From contig NZ_BMSE01000007.1 in assembly GCF_014648995.1 (NCBI RefSeq), forward strand, positions 186,001 through 250,000: a DNA stretch of 64,000 bases, in the 5' to 3' direction. A program made the position numbers and the translations under genes. Origin of the DNA: Streptomyces massasporeus (lineage in GTDB: Bacteria; Actinomycetota; Actinomycetes; Streptomycetales; Streptomycetaceae). Below the pieces are notes generated by a model. That model worked only from the letters and a program-made list of their open reading frames with translations, was not told the DNA's origin and searched no databases. The stretch's first letter is position 1, and every line of letters starts with the position of its first letter. Shown piece by piece: positions 1-8,337 of this stretch.

Positions 1-216
1 GTCGCCGGTGCGGTCGGCGTCCGGGATGCCCTTCTCGAAGAACGTCTCGTAGCCCGGGTCGTGGGTCCACAGGCCGAGGGTGACGTCGCCGGAGGTGCGG
101 AGCGTGGTGCTGCCGCCGCCGCAGGCGGAGAGGGCGGCGGCCGTGCCGAGGCCGAGGGCGCCGCGCAGCAGGGCGCGGCGGGTCGGTGGGGCGGGTGCTG
201 CCGGGGGGTACGACAC
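1..216 (-). CDS. Sugar ABC transporter substrate-binding lipoprotein, N-terminal part
   Basis: Only the first 72 codons lie in the window; the gene continues off the left edge. The GTG at 216 is preceded by GAGGAG about 6 bases upstream. The translation opens with a twin-arginine-like, lipoprotein-type leader (TRRALLRGA, then a hydrophobic stretch ending LSAC), followed by VTLGLWTHDPGYETFFEKG, a typical start for family-1 extracellular sugar-binding proteins. It should sit on the outer membrane face and deliver a carbohydrate to an ABC permease whose genes would lie further left. It follows the LacI gene on the same strand with a 26-base gap, so the two are probably co-transcribed. The substrate cannot be inferred from this fragment. 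Confidence 0.75.
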   Translation of the reverse strand, partial: MSYPPAAPAPPTRRALLRGALGLGTAAALSACGGGSTTLRTSGDVTLGLWTHDPGYETFFEKGIPDADRTGD

Positions 217-242
217 GTGACTCCTCACGTGGATGGGCGCGG

Positions 243-1301
243 CTACGGGCGGGGGTGCGCGGGGTCCGGGTCGCGTACCGGCCCGGTGGAGGCCCGTACG
301 GTCAGCTCGACCGCCCGTCCGGCCGGTCCGGCCGGTGCGGGGCGGCCCTCGATCAGGGCGATCAGGACGTCGACGGCGCGGTCGGCGACGGCGGCGAAGT
401 TCTGCCGGACGGTGGTCAGCGGCGGGAAGAGGTGGGCGGCCGCGGGGATGTCGTCGTAACCGACGACGCTCACGTCACCGGGTACGGCGCGGCCGGCGTC
501 GGCGAACGCGTGCAGGGCGCCGATGGCCATGTCGTCGTTGGCGACGAACACCGCCGTGACATCGGCGAGCCGGGCGAGCTGCCGGCCGGCGGCGTATCCG
601 GAGTCCGGGCTCCAGTCGCCCGGTGACGGCAGCGGCGGCTCGGGGGCCCCGGCGGCGGCGAGGGCCTCGCGCCAGCCGCGCAGCCGGTCGCGGGCGGCCC
701 ACCAGTCCTGCGGGCCGGGTATGTGCCAGACGGTGCGGTGGCCGAGGGACAGCAGGTGTTCGGTGGCGAGCCGGGCGGCCGCGACGCCGTCGGCGCCGAC
801 CACGGTCCCGGCACCGGGCGCGAGTTCGACGCCCTCCCCGAGGCTGACCACGGGCACGTGCGCGGTGAGCCGCAGCGGGGTGCCGTCGTCGATCGGCTCG
901 GACAGCACGATCCCGTCCACGCCCTGCTCCAGCAGCGCGTCCACGGCGACCGAGATGCTCTGCCCCTCCAGGGTGCCGGCCAGGGCAACGGAGTACCCGG
1001 CCCGCTGCATGGCCCGCTCCAGGGCGATGAGCAGGGTGGAGGGGCCGTAGAGCGAACTGCCCAGCGAGACCACGCCGATACGCCGGTAGCGGCCCAGGAG
1101 CAGGGCGCGTGCCGCGGTGTTGGGGCGGTAGTCGAGGTCGCGGACGGCCCTCAGCACGCGGTCGCGCACCTCGGGACTGACGTGCGGTTCGCCGTTGACG
1201 ACCCGCGACACGGTCTTCTGCGACACCCCGGCTGCCCGGGCGACCTCCGTCATCCCGGGCCCGCGGCGACGCCGCCCGCCGGCGGCTCCGGTCGTCGTCA
1301 T
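243..1301 (-). CDS. LacI-family transcriptional regulator
   Basis: 352-residue regulator. An N-terminal helix-turn-helix (about residues 17-65, MTEVARAAGVSQKTVSRVVNG) is followed by a periplasmic-binding-protein-like sensor domain (IGVVSLGSSLYGP to the end). The ATG at 1301 is chosen because GGGGGAG lies 5 bases upstream; an in-frame start at 1334 adds 11 residues but would run into operator-like DNA. The family represses sugar catabolic genes and releases DNA on binding a sugar. Its position directly upstream of the binding-protein gene, with two operator-like repeats in its own promoter, suggests it autoregulates the whole operon. The inducer is unknown. Confidence 0.9.
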   Translation of the reverse strand: MTTTGAAGGRRRRGPGMTEVARAAGVSQKTVSRVVNGEPHVSPEVRDRVLRAVRDLDYRPNTAARALLLGRYRRIGVVSLGSSLYGPSTLLIALERAMQRAGYSVALAGTLEGQSISVAVDALLEQGVDGIVLSEPIDDGTPLRLTAHVPVVSLGEGVELAPGAGTVVGADGVAAARLATEHLLSLGHRTVWHIPGPQDWWAARDRLRGWREALAAAGAPEPPLPSPGDWSPDSGYAAGRQLARLADVTAVFVANDDMAIGALHAFADAGRAVPGDVSVVGYDDIPAAAHLFPPLTTVRQNFAAVADRAVDVLIALIEGRPAPAGPAGRAVELTVRASTGPVRDPDPAHPRP

Positions 1302-1335
1302 GAGGGCTCCCCCGGGCGTGGCGGACGGCGGCATG

Positions 1336-1348
1336 GACTACGCAGTCA
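1336..1348. promoter_or_regulatory. Operator-like repeat 1 upstream of the LacI gene
   Basis: GACTACGCAGTCA is near-palindromic around a central CG (10 of the first 12 positions match their own reverse complement). A central CG dyad is the usual layout of LacI-family operators. An identical copy lies 44 bp away. Seen directly; the assignment to the adjacent LacI protein is inference. Confidence 0.6.
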
Positions 1349-1379
1349 CCCATCCCTCAGTGAGGGAAAGGGCTTGCTT

Positions 1380-1392
1380 GACTACGCAGTCA
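1380..1392. promoter_or_regulatory. Operator-like repeat 2 upstream of the LacI gene
   Basis: Second exact copy of GACTACGCAGTCA. The start-to-start distance of 44 bp is about four helical turns, which would place both sites on one face of DNA. Between the copies lies a perfect CCCTCA-G-TGAGGG dyad at 1354-1366, which could be a further site or a half-buried promoter element. Confidence 0.6.
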
Positions 1393-1480
1393 GGCCAGTG
1401 TGGGGATCCGGCAGGGCAGCGTCAATGACCGGGGCGGAACAAGAGTTCGCGCGTCACCCACTCCCACAACATCCGCAGCG

Positions 1481-1509
1481 GTTAACCTCGTAGGTCGCCG
1501 AAGGTTAAC
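1481..1509. promoter_or_regulatory. GTTAACCT / AGGTTAAC inverted repeat before the large membrane-protein gene
   Basis: Perfect 8-bp arms GTTAACCT (1481-1488) and AGGTTAAC (1502-1509) with a 13-base spacer, ending 11 bases before the ATG at 1521. AT-rich GTTAAC is rare in this DNA, and the same core appears in a dyad at 9538-9569. It could be an operator or a leader hairpin affecting translation of the downstream gene. Confidence 0.4.
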
Positions 1510-1520
1510 GGGGGTTACCC

Positions 1521-4433
1521 ATGGTGAACGCCGAACGCACGCCGCCGGACTGCCCTGGGGGCCATGACGGCATGCCGGAGAGCGACGCCGGGCGCCATCT
1601 GCAGAACCAGCTCGAGATCCTCATCCAGGACTTCCGCAGGAGCACCGAACCGCCGATGCCGGTGTTCGTCGTGCACGCGCAGGAGAGCCGGGACGACGAC
1701 GCGGTGGCCGGGCTGGTCCGGCAGCTGCACGCGGGCCAGGAGGCGCACGGCACGCGCTGCGCGGTGGTCCAGGACGCCTACGAGGGCTCCACGGAGGTGC
1801 GCCGGGCCGCGGCCCTGGTGCGGGCGCTGAGCGACCCGCGCAAGTGGGGCGGCCCGAAGGCGCTCTACCGGCGCTACGCGTTCCCCCGGCTGCGGCTGGT
1901 GCACGCCATCGACGACGCGGTCACGGCACTCGGCGACAGCTGGCCTTCGCCCGCCCCGGGCAGCCCCGAGGCCGGGCAGGACCAGCATCGGCGACTGCTG
2001 GACGAGCTGGCGCAGCAGCGCTGGCGGCCGAAGAACGCCGCGCGCTGGCGCTCCGGCCTGCCGCTGTTCGACATGGCCCACATCCTCCCGGCGAGCCTCG
2101 TGACCGTGCTCGCCGCGCTGCTGGCCCGCAGCGAGTGGTACGTCGCGGTCGGCGCCGGTCTCGTCTTCCTGCTGCTGCTGACCGTGCTCAACTACGCCCT
2201 GCCGGGGCGGGCGCCGATCTTCCTGTGGCTGCGCCGCGAGAGCCGCTGGTTCCTGACGACGACCTTCCTGAGGGCGGCGGACCAGGAGGAGTCCACCGAG
2301 GTGTCGCTGCTGCGGCCGGTGCGCTCCTGGAAGGCGATCGCGGCACGCGCCTACGACGTGGCCGAGGCGCTCAGGGCGGGCGGCGACTTCCACCTCCAGC
2401 TGTGCGTGCTGGCGCTGCGCGAGGACCTGCGGGACAACCACCGGCGCTGGAGCTGGGACCTGCGCGGCTTCAAACGGCCGCGCCCGCCGATGCTGTTCCT
2501 GCCCCACGCGGACGACCGCAACGGCGGAATCGAGCTGATCCGGGCCGTCAGCGACGTCCGCAGCCGGCGCAGTGAACTCGACCCGCTGCTCGTGGTCGCG
2601 GCGGTGCGCACGCAGGACGTGCCGCGCCTGGAGCGCAGTGTCGTCCAGACGGTGCCCGCCCCGGACGCGACGCCGCCCACGTTCGGTGTGCGGCTGCGCA
2701 CCTGGTACCGGGAGTGGGGCCGCAACCTGCGCGCCGAACAGTCGCCCAGCCAGGAGCGGTCCGTCCTGCCGTGGGCGATGAAGATCCCGCTGCCGCACGA
2801 CCAGTTGGGTCCCCTCGAGGAGGGCCGCCACCATCTGCGGGCCTCCGCCCGGCCGACGCTCGCCCGGCTGGTGTGGGCCCTGCACAGCCTGGTCCTGGTG
2901 ATCGCCCTGCTGTCCGCGGCCACCGTGATGCGGGCCGACGCCCTGCACGACCGGTACTGCTCGGCGTCCGTGCTGACCGCCAACCGGGACACCCGGCGCG
3001 AGCAGGCACCCGACGGCCGCACCGAGTGCATCGGCATAGCGACGGACGGACTCCGGTTCGCCGACTGGCTGCCCGCGCCCGAGCCCGGCGACGACGTCAA
3101 GGCGCTCACGGCCGACGACGAGACGCCCTGGACGGTGGCCGACCTGGAGGACCGCATCGCCCGGCAGAACGCGAAGGTCCTCGACGGCCACGCCGGCACG
3201 TACGTCACCGTCGTCTACGCCGGGCCGCTCAGCGCCGACACCTCGGCCGGTTCCTCCCTCGTGAAGGGCGCCGAGGAACTGGCCGGCGTGTATCTGGCCC
3301 AGGCCGTCATCAACGAGAACTCCAGCGTGAAGCTGCGCGTCCTGATCGCCAACGGCGGTGTGGACCTGGGTCACCAGGAGGAGATGGCCGAGTCGATCGC
3401 CGCGTACGCCGCCCACGACCCGACCGTGGTGGGGGTCGTCGGCACCGGCCGCGACCTGAAGTCGAGCCGGGCGACGACCCGCACCCTGATGGAGGCCGGC
3501 CTGCCGGTCGTCTCGGGCACGAACTCCGCGACCTATCTGCCCCGCGAGTTCGCCAACTGGTTCAGCCTGGCCGCCACGGACGAGTGGCAGACCCGGCAAC
3601 TCGGACTGATCGCCGCCCAGTTGCGCACCCCGGACCGGCGGCAGCACGCCCTCGTCCTGGCCCGCGACACGGCGAAGACCGACGACCTCTACACCGACGA
3701 ACAGGCGCGCTACGGCCAGGAGATGCTGCGAAGACAGGGCTTCACCTCGCTCCCTCAGCGCCGCTACACCCTGACCGGCGGCAAACCCGAACTCCGCTCG
3801 CACGCCCAGGAGATCTGCCGGGGCAGCCGGGTCCCCTCCGTCATCTACTTCGCGGGCCGGGTGGAGGACATCGATCCCCTGATGACCCAGCTGGGCACCG
3901 AACCGGGGTGCGCCGGGAGGCCGCTGGCCATCCTCACCGGCGACGACCTGTCCAAGGCCGACTTCGCCGGCGGTGGCCAGTCCGTCGCGCCGAAGGTCAC
4001 GCTGTACCACGCGGCCCTCGCGGAGCTGCGCAAGGCTGCCACCGGAACGGCCTTCTACCTGGACGCCGCCAAGCACCTGCCCGGACTGCGGGACCACCGC
4101 CTGCGCTACGACAGCCCCGCCCTGGCCAGCGGCCAGACCGCCCTCGCCCATGACGCGACGCGTGCCCTGTTCTGGGCGGCCACCCGGGGCGACCGGCCGC
4201 AGAGCCGTGCCTCGACCTGGGTGAACCTGCGCAGCGTCAAGATCGAGGGCATGGCCACCGGCACCATCGACTTCACCGGCGCCCCGCTGTACGGCGACCG
4301 CACCGGGCACAGCATCGTCCTCAAGGAGGTCCGCCGCAGCGAAGACGGCACCTCCGACACGCACGAGCTGTGCAGGCGCACCGCGGGGGACACGAAGCGC
4401 CTCACACAGACGGAGTGCCGGATCCGCCGCTGA
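1521..4433 (+). CDS. Large membrane protein with extracellular type-1 ligand-binding-like domain
   Basis: 970 residues. Residues 1-180 are soluble, with a beta-strand-like motif MPVFVVHAQ near 46-54. Two hydrophobic segments follow at about 183-228, then a second soluble region (about 230-445). A third membrane segment lies at about 446-470. The C-terminal half contains, from about 558, an array (YVTVVYAGPLSADTSAG, later VVGVVGTGRD and GLPVVSGTNSAT) that looks like a periplasmic-binding type-1 or amino-acid-receptor-like domain. Predicted topology is cytosolic N-terminus and middle, external C-terminus, i.e. a sensor or receptor layout rather than a free binding protein. No ABC permease is adjacent. 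A later ATG at 1572 is possible. Function is not recognised; the domain reading is by eye. Confidence 0.7.
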   Translation: MVNAERTPPDCPGGHDGMPESDAGRHLQNQLEILIQDFRRSTEPPMPVFVVHAQESRDDDAVAGLVRQLHAGQEAHGTRCAVVQDAYEGSTEVRRAAALVRALSDPRKWGGPKALYRRYAFPRLRLVHAIDDAVTALGDSWPSPAPGSPEAGQDQHRRLLDELAQQRWRPKNAARWRSGLPLFDMAHILPASLVTVLAALLARSEWYVAVGAGLVFLLLLTVLNYALPGRAPIFLWLRRESRWFLTTTFLRAADQEESTEVSLLRPVRSWKAIAARAYDVAEALRAGGDFHLQLCVLALREDLRDNHRRWSWDLRGFKRPRPPMLFLPHADDRNGGIELIRAVSDVRSRRSELDPLLVVAAVRTQDVPRLERSVVQTVPAPDATPPTFGVRLRTWYREWGRNLRAEQSPSQERSVLPWAMKIPLPHDQLGPLEEGRHHLRASARPTLARLVWALHSLVLVIALLSAATVMRADALHDRYCSASVLTANRDTRREQAPDGRTECIGIATDGLRFADWLPAPEPGDDVKALTADDETPWTVADLEDRIARQNAKVLDGHAGTYVTVVYAGPLSADTSAGSSLVKGAEELAGVYLAQAVINENSSVKLRVLIANGGVDLGHQEEMAESIAAYAAHDPTVVGVVGTGRDLKSSRATTRTLMEAGLPVVSGTNSATYLPREFANWFSLAATDEWQTRQLGLIAAQLRTPDRRQHALVLARDTAKTDDLYTDEQARYGQEMLRRQGFTSLPQRRYTLTGGKPELRSHAQEICRGSRVPSVIYFAGRVEDIDPLMTQLGTEPGCAGRPLAILTGDDLSKADFAGGGQSVAPKVTLYHAALAELRKAATGTAFYLDAAKHLPGLRDHRLRYDSPALASGQTALAHDATRALFWAATRGDRPQSRASTWVNLRSVKIEGMATGTIDFTGAPLYGDRTGHSIVLKEVRRSEDGTSDTHELCRRTAGDTKRLTQTECRIRR

Positions 4434-4481
4434 GCGCGGCCCTCACCGGAAGAGCGCGGCGCGGAGACGGATGCCGACACC

Positions 4482-4874
4482 GTGAGGGACCGTCGCACGC
4501 TGGTCGTGAAGGCGGTCCTGGCCAAGGACCGGAGCGGACTGGACCCGGTGAGCGCCGCGCGTTCGGTCGCCGAGGACCTGGGGCGGGTGTGCGCGGACGA
4601 CTCGGGCAACGTGGGCGCCCGCGAGCAGCATGTCGCCGCGCTCTACCGGCACGCGGCGGCGGTGCGTACGAGGATGCGGTCCACCACGGGCGGGGAGCGT
4701 GTGACGCTGGGTGAGCGGCTCACAGCGGTCTGCACGCGGTGCGCGGACTCCGCGACCGGTCTGCTGGACTCGGACCTCCTCGCAGACGAGGAACGCCGCG
4801 AGCGGATCAGGGTTTTCCTCCGGGCCGTCCGCCCGGAGGAAAACCCGGACCCGCTCAGTTCGCGTCGGGCGTGA
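4482..4874 (+). CDS. Small hypothetical protein downstream of the membrane sensor
   Basis: 130 residues from a GTG, 48 bases after the membrane-protein gene on the same strand, so probably co-transcribed. The product is charged and helical-looking, with no membrane segment or familiar motif (VVKAVLAKDRSGLDPVSAARSVAEDLG near the start; several cysteines at about 85-90). The last 20 bases overlap the convergent msrB gene, and the final codons are formed from a perfect 16-bp hairpin (4810-4846). No convincing ribosome site precedes the GTG, so the start is uncertain. I do not recognise a family. Confidence 0.55.
   Translation: MRDRRTLVVKAVLAKDRSGLDPVSAARSVAEDLGRVCADDSGNVGAREQHVAALYRHAAAVRTRMRSTTGGERVTLGERLTAVCTRCADSATGLLDSDLLADEERRERIRVFLRAVRPEENPDPLSSRRA
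4810..4846. terminator. Perfect 16-bp hairpin inside overlapping gene ends
   Basis: Arms at 4810-4825 and 4831-4846 are exact reverse complements (GGGTTTTCCTCCGGGC on the left) with a 5-base loop. An outer GAGCGG/CCGCTC pair (4800-4805, 4851-4856) flanks it. It lies within the last codons of the small plus-strand gene and just past the msrB stop, so it probably serves as a bidirectional terminator for the convergent units. Confidence 0.6.
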
Positions 4875-5262
4875 GCCGCACCGCGATCGAGTTGATGCAG
4901 TACCGCTGGTCCGTGGGCGTCGGGTACCCCTCGCCCTCGAAGACGTGCCCGAGGTGCGAGCCGCACCGGGCGCACCGCACCTCGACCCGCACCATGCCGT
5001 GCGACCGGTCCTCGATCAGTTCCACCGCGTCGGTGTCCTTGGGGTCGAAGAAGGACGGCCAGCCGCAGTGGGACTCGAACTTGGTGTCCGAGGTGAACAG
5101 GTCCGCGCCGCAGGCGCGGCAGGAGTAGACGCCCCGGGTCTTGGTGTCGGTGTACTCGCCGGTGAAGGCCGGCTCGGTGGCCGCCTGCCGCAGGACCGCG
5201 TACTCGCCCGGGGTCAGTTCCGCGCGCCACTGCTCGTCCGGCTTCTCCACGTCGTACGGCAT
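4855..5262 (-). CDS. msrB: Peptide-methionine (R)-S-oxide reductase
   Basis: 135 residues, full length for MsrB. Zinc-binding pairs C48/C51 (SCRAC) and C97/C100 (RCARC), the GWPSF motif at 67-71 and the catalytic C122 in QRYCINS are all present. It reduces methionine-R-sulfoxide in oxidised proteins using thioredoxin, in the cytosol. It starts 14 bases after the murC stop on the same strand and is likely expressed from the murC transcript. No sigma-R-type promoter can lie in so short a gap. Confidence 0.97.
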   Translation of the reverse strand: MPYDVEKPDEQWRAELTPGEYAVLRQAATEPAFTGEYTDTKTRGVYSCRACGADLFTSDTKFESHCGWPSFFDPKDTDAVELIEDRSHGMVRVEVRCARCGSHLGHVFEGEGYPTPTDQRYCINSIAVRLTPDAN

Positions 5263-5276
5263 GAGACTCCAGCCCC

Positions 5277-6668
5277 TCAGTTCGACAGACGGTCCAGGAT
5301 GTGCGGGCCGAGGTCGGTGACGTCGCCCGCTCCCATGGTGAGAACGAGGTCACCCGGCTTCGCCATTCCCGCGACGACCGACGGGACGTCCGCCTTGTCG
5401 CGCACCGGCGTCACCTCGGCGCCCGCGGCCCGGGCCGCCTCGATGATCAGCTCGCTCGTGACGCCGGGGATCGGGTCCTCGCGCGCCGGGTAGATGTCCA
5501 GCACGACGGAGGCGTCCGCGAGGGCGAGGGACTGCCCCATCTCCTTGCCGAGCTCCTGGGTCCGCGAGAAGAGGTGGGGCTGGAAGACGACCAGGATCCG
5601 GGCGTCACCGGCCGCGGCGCGCATGGCCTCCAGGTCGGCGGTCATCTCGGTGGGGTGGTGCGCGTAGGAGTCGATGACCTGGACGCCCGCGGCCTCGCCC
5701 TTCAGCTGGAGCCGCCGCTTCACGCCCGTGTACGCGGCGATCGCCGGGGCCAGGTCGGCCGCCGGGACCCCGAGGGCCACGCCCGCCGCCAGCGCGGCGA
5801 CCGCGTTGTGCGCGTAGTGCCGGCCGGGGACGGAGACCGTGAAGGTCAGCTCCTGCCCCTCCAGCACCACGGTGACCTCGCTCTTGAGACCCTGCGGCAC
5901 GACCGACAGGACGCGCACGTCGGCGTCGTCGGACTCGCCGTACGTCACCACGGTCACGTCGCGTGCCCGGACGCGGCGGGTCAGTTCCCGGGCGCCCTCG
6001 TGGTCGGCGGCGATCACCAGCGTGCCGCCGTCGGTGATCCGGTCCACGAACGTCTCGAACGACGCGTAGATCTCGTCCATCGACGCGTAGTTGGCGTGGT
6101 GGTCGAGCTCGACGTTGAGGACGATGGCGACCTCGGGGGCGTACTTGTGGAAGCTGCGGTCCGACTCGTCGGCCTCGGCGACGAAGATCTCGCCCTCGCC
6201 GTGCAGCGCGTTGGAGCCGGGCGCGTCCAGGTCGCCGCCGATCGCGTACGAGGGCTTCAGGTCCAGCTCGCTCAGCGACACGGCCAGCATCGACGTCGTG
6301 GTCGTCTTGCCGTGCGTACCGGCGACGGCGATCGGGCGCAGCCCGTCCATCAGGGCGGCGAGCGCGTCGGACCGGTGCACGACGGGGATGCCGAGCTCGG
6401 CCGCGCGGGCCAGCTCGGGGTTGTCCTGCCGGATCGCCGACGACACCACCACACAGCTGGCGTCGTCGGCGAGGTGCTCCGCGGCGTGCCCGATGTGCAC
6501 GGTCGCCCCCAGCGCCCGCAGCGCCTCGGCCGTGGCCGACTCCTTGGCGTCACTGCCCGCCACGACGGCACCGCGCTGCGCGAGGATCTTCGCGATCCCC
6601 GACATGCCGGCCCCACCGATCCCGATGAAGTGCGGTCGGTCCATGGCGGGAGGAAGGCCGGCTGCCAT
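5277..6668 (-). CDS. murC: UDP-N-acetylmuramate--L-alanine ligase
   Basis: 463 residues from the ATG at 6668, chosen over a TTG 12 bases upstream because GGAG sits 6 bases before the ATG. It adds L-alanine to UDP-MurNAc in peptidoglycan precursor synthesis. The UDP-binding loop HFIGIGGAGMSG is near residues 13-24, the ATP loop VAGTHGKTTTTSM is in the central Mur domain, and EADESDRSF plus the NVELDHHANY segment are characteristic. The gene stands outside the usual dcw cell-wall cluster and is followed by msrB. Confidence 0.97.
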   Translation of the reverse strand: MAAGLPPAMDRPHFIGIGGAGMSGIAKILAQRGAVVAGSDAKESATAEALRALGATVHIGHAAEHLADDASCVVVSSAIRQDNPELARAAELGIPVVHRSDALAALMDGLRPIAVAGTHGKTTTTSMLAVSLSELDLKPSYAIGGDLDAPGSNALHGEGEIFVAEADESDRSFHKYAPEVAIVLNVELDHHANYASMDEIYASFETFVDRITDGGTLVIAADHEGARELTRRVRARDVTVVTYGESDDADVRVLSVVPQGLKSEVTVVLEGQELTFTVSVPGRHYAHNAVAALAAGVALGVPAADLAPAIAAYTGVKRRLQLKGEAAGVQVIDSYAHHPTEMTADLEAMRAAAGDARILVVFQPHLFSRTQELGKEMGQSLALADASVVLDIYPAREDPIPGVTSELIIEAARAAGAEVTPVRDKADVPSVVAGMAKPGDLVLTMGAGDVTDLGPHILDRLSN

Positions 6669-6765
6669 GCGTGTCTCCAAGTTCGGGTGACGAGAGTGAG
6701 CGCCCCCACCCTATTTCAGGAGCGCGCAGGGCCGCGCCAGGCCCGCAGACCCGCAGACCGCGCTC

Positions 6766-7239
6766 CTAGGCCTTGCTGTGCGAGAACAGCTTCAGCACCG
6801 GCACCCCCACCTTGTGCCGGGCCCGGGATGCCCAGTCGCGGTGGAAGAACTCCTCCACGTAGTGGGGATCGGTCAGCACGATGACCTCGTCCGCCCCGGC
6901 TTCCTCCACCAGGGACTTCAGCGCGTCCAGCGGATGGTCCTCGATCAGCCGTCCCTCGGCGGGACTGCCCGAGGTGCGCAACGCGGCGAGTGAGACCTCC
7001 AGCGCCCGCTGCCCCACGCTCAGAGCCTCCTCCCCCTCCGGCGTCTCCCCCTCGCGCACGGCCTCGTCGAGCTCGCCGAGCGCCACGTCGTCGATGGCCC
7101 GCAGCAGGCGGTCCGCCTGCTCACCGCGCGGCTGGAGCAGCACCTGGAAGGAGACCTGCTCCTCGCCGTGCAAGGTGGTGACGAACTCCACGTCGGCCGA
7201 CGTCAGCGCCTTCTCGATCATCAAAACGCTTGTGAACAC
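6766..7239 (-). CDS. Conserved hypothetical protein (UspA-like fold suggested)
   Basis: 157 residues from a GTG with AAGGGG 6 bases upstream. The C-terminal half contains DALKSLVEEAGADEVIVLTDPHYVEEFFHRDW and ends VPVLKLFSHSK. A helix, then a strand with ADEVIVLT, recalls universal-stress or other alpha/beta nucleotide-binding folds. I recall streptomycete homologues being labelled indole-3-glycerol-phosphate synthase, but no TIM-barrel or synthase motif is visible and the length is too short. It is monocistronic or weakly linked to murC (97-base gap to the murC start). Confidence 0.7.
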   Translation of the reverse strand: MFTSVLMIEKALTSADVEFVTTLHGEEQVSFQVLLQPRGEQADRLLRAIDDVALGELDEAVREGETPEGEEALSVGQRALEVSLAALRTSGSPAEGRLIEDHPLDALKSLVEEAGADEVIVLTDPHYVEEFFHRDWASRARHKVGVPVLKLFSHSKA

Positions 7240-7484
7240 CAGGCGCCCCTTCTGCTCCGGGGGCCCGTGGCCCCCACTCCTCCGCGGGCCGCACGGGGCC
7301 TGCGGAAACCATCCTGCCCCGTGTTCGCACGGGTACTGCCGGATCCAGTGTGCCCTCCGAAAACCGAACGGAACGGCATATTCGGATGATGAACGGACTG
7401 ACAGTGAGGTTCAGCCGCGCATCCGGACGAACCGGCCGGCCGGACTCCCCGACCGCCGACACCTCCTACCCCGCGTCCGGCGTT

Positions 7485-8300
7485 TCAGTACGCCTCCCGG
7501 ACCCGCCCGTATCGCGTGAACAGGAAGCCGTCCTCCTCCAGCATCGACATCAGCCCGAAGCGGTGCGGGACCGTGACGGCCGGCCCCCCGGCGATGCGCT
7601 GCGCCTCGCCCGCGGTGAGCATCGGGGAGACCGTCAGGCACAGCTCGTCGAGCACGCCCGCCGCGACCATCTGCCCGAGCAGCCGCGGGCCGCCCTCGGT
7701 GAGCAGCCGGGTGTGGCCGAGGTCGGCGAGGGCCCGGACGGCACGGGCGGGGTCGACGCCGATGCCGTCCCCGGCGGTCACCACCCTGGCACCCGTCTTC
7801 TCCGCGGCGGCGATGCGGTCCGGGGCGGCCGCGGCACCCGTGAGGAGCAGGGTGGGCACCAGGGGCGAGGTGAACAGCGGGAGCGAGAAGTCCAGGTCGA
7901 GACTGGCGGTGACCACCGCGATCGCGGGCGCGGGCTGCTGCCCGGCCGCCTGACGCATCGCCGCGAAGTCCTCCCGCGCGCGGGCCGGCCGGTACCCCTC
8001 CTTGCGTACCGTCTCCGCGCCGACGACCACGACGTCCGCGAGCGCCCGCAGCGTGCCGAAGATCCGCATGTCGGTGGCGCTGGAGATGGGCTGCGAACGG
8101 CCGTCGTGCTGGGCGGCCCCGTCCAGCGTGGACACCATGTTGGCGCGCAGCCACGGCACCGGCCCGCCGGGCCCCGGCCCGGGATAGGCGTACGCGGCGG
8201 CCAGCTCCGCCAGGCTCCACTCCCGCCCGGCGCCCTCACCGGACCCGCCACCCGGCGCCGGAGCTGCTGTTTCATCGGTCACAGGGAACAGACGTCGCAT
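7485..8300 (-). CDS. RibD C-terminal-domain reductase (pyrimidine or DHFR-like)
   Basis: 271 residues from the ATG at 8300. It has the RibD C-terminal or dihydrofolate-reductase-like fold: NMVSTLDGAAQHDGRSQPISS near the start of the domain, ADVVVVGAETVRKEGYRP for NADPH binding, and LLTEGGPRLLGQMVAAGVLDELCLTVSPML at the end. The family reduces 5-amino-6-ribosylamino-uracil phosphate in riboflavin synthesis or related substrates. No deaminase domain is fused and no rib genes are adjacent, so a stand-alone reductase of unproven substrate is safest. It is divergent from zapE with a 37-base gap. Confidence 0.85.
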   Translation of the reverse strand: MRRLFPVTDETAAPAPGGGSGEGAGREWSLAELAAAYAYPGPGPGGPVPWLRANMVSTLDGAAQHDGRSQPISSATDMRIFGTLRALADVVVVGAETVRKEGYRPARAREDFAAMRQAAGQQPAPAIAVVTASLDLDFSLPLFTSPLVPTLLLTGAAAAPDRIAAAEKTGARVVTAGDGIGVDPARAVRALADLGHTRLLTEGGPRLLGQMVAAGVLDELCLTVSPMLTAGEAQRIAGGPAVTVPHRFGLMSMLEEDGFLFTRYGRVREAY

Positions 8301-8337
8301 GCCGTGCAGTGTTCCACGCGCCGTAGCATGGTGAACC

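Noticed and set aside
1515..4364. 949-residue minus-strand open frame opposite the membrane sensor
   Set aside because: Mirror frame of a GC-rich gene. The translation is Gly/Arg/Val/Gln-rich without motifs, while the plus strand has membrane helices and a recognisable domain.
6766..7239. Indole-3-glycerol-phosphate synthase, a label I recall on similar genes
   Set aside because: 157 residues is too short for the TIM barrel and no catalytic motif is present.
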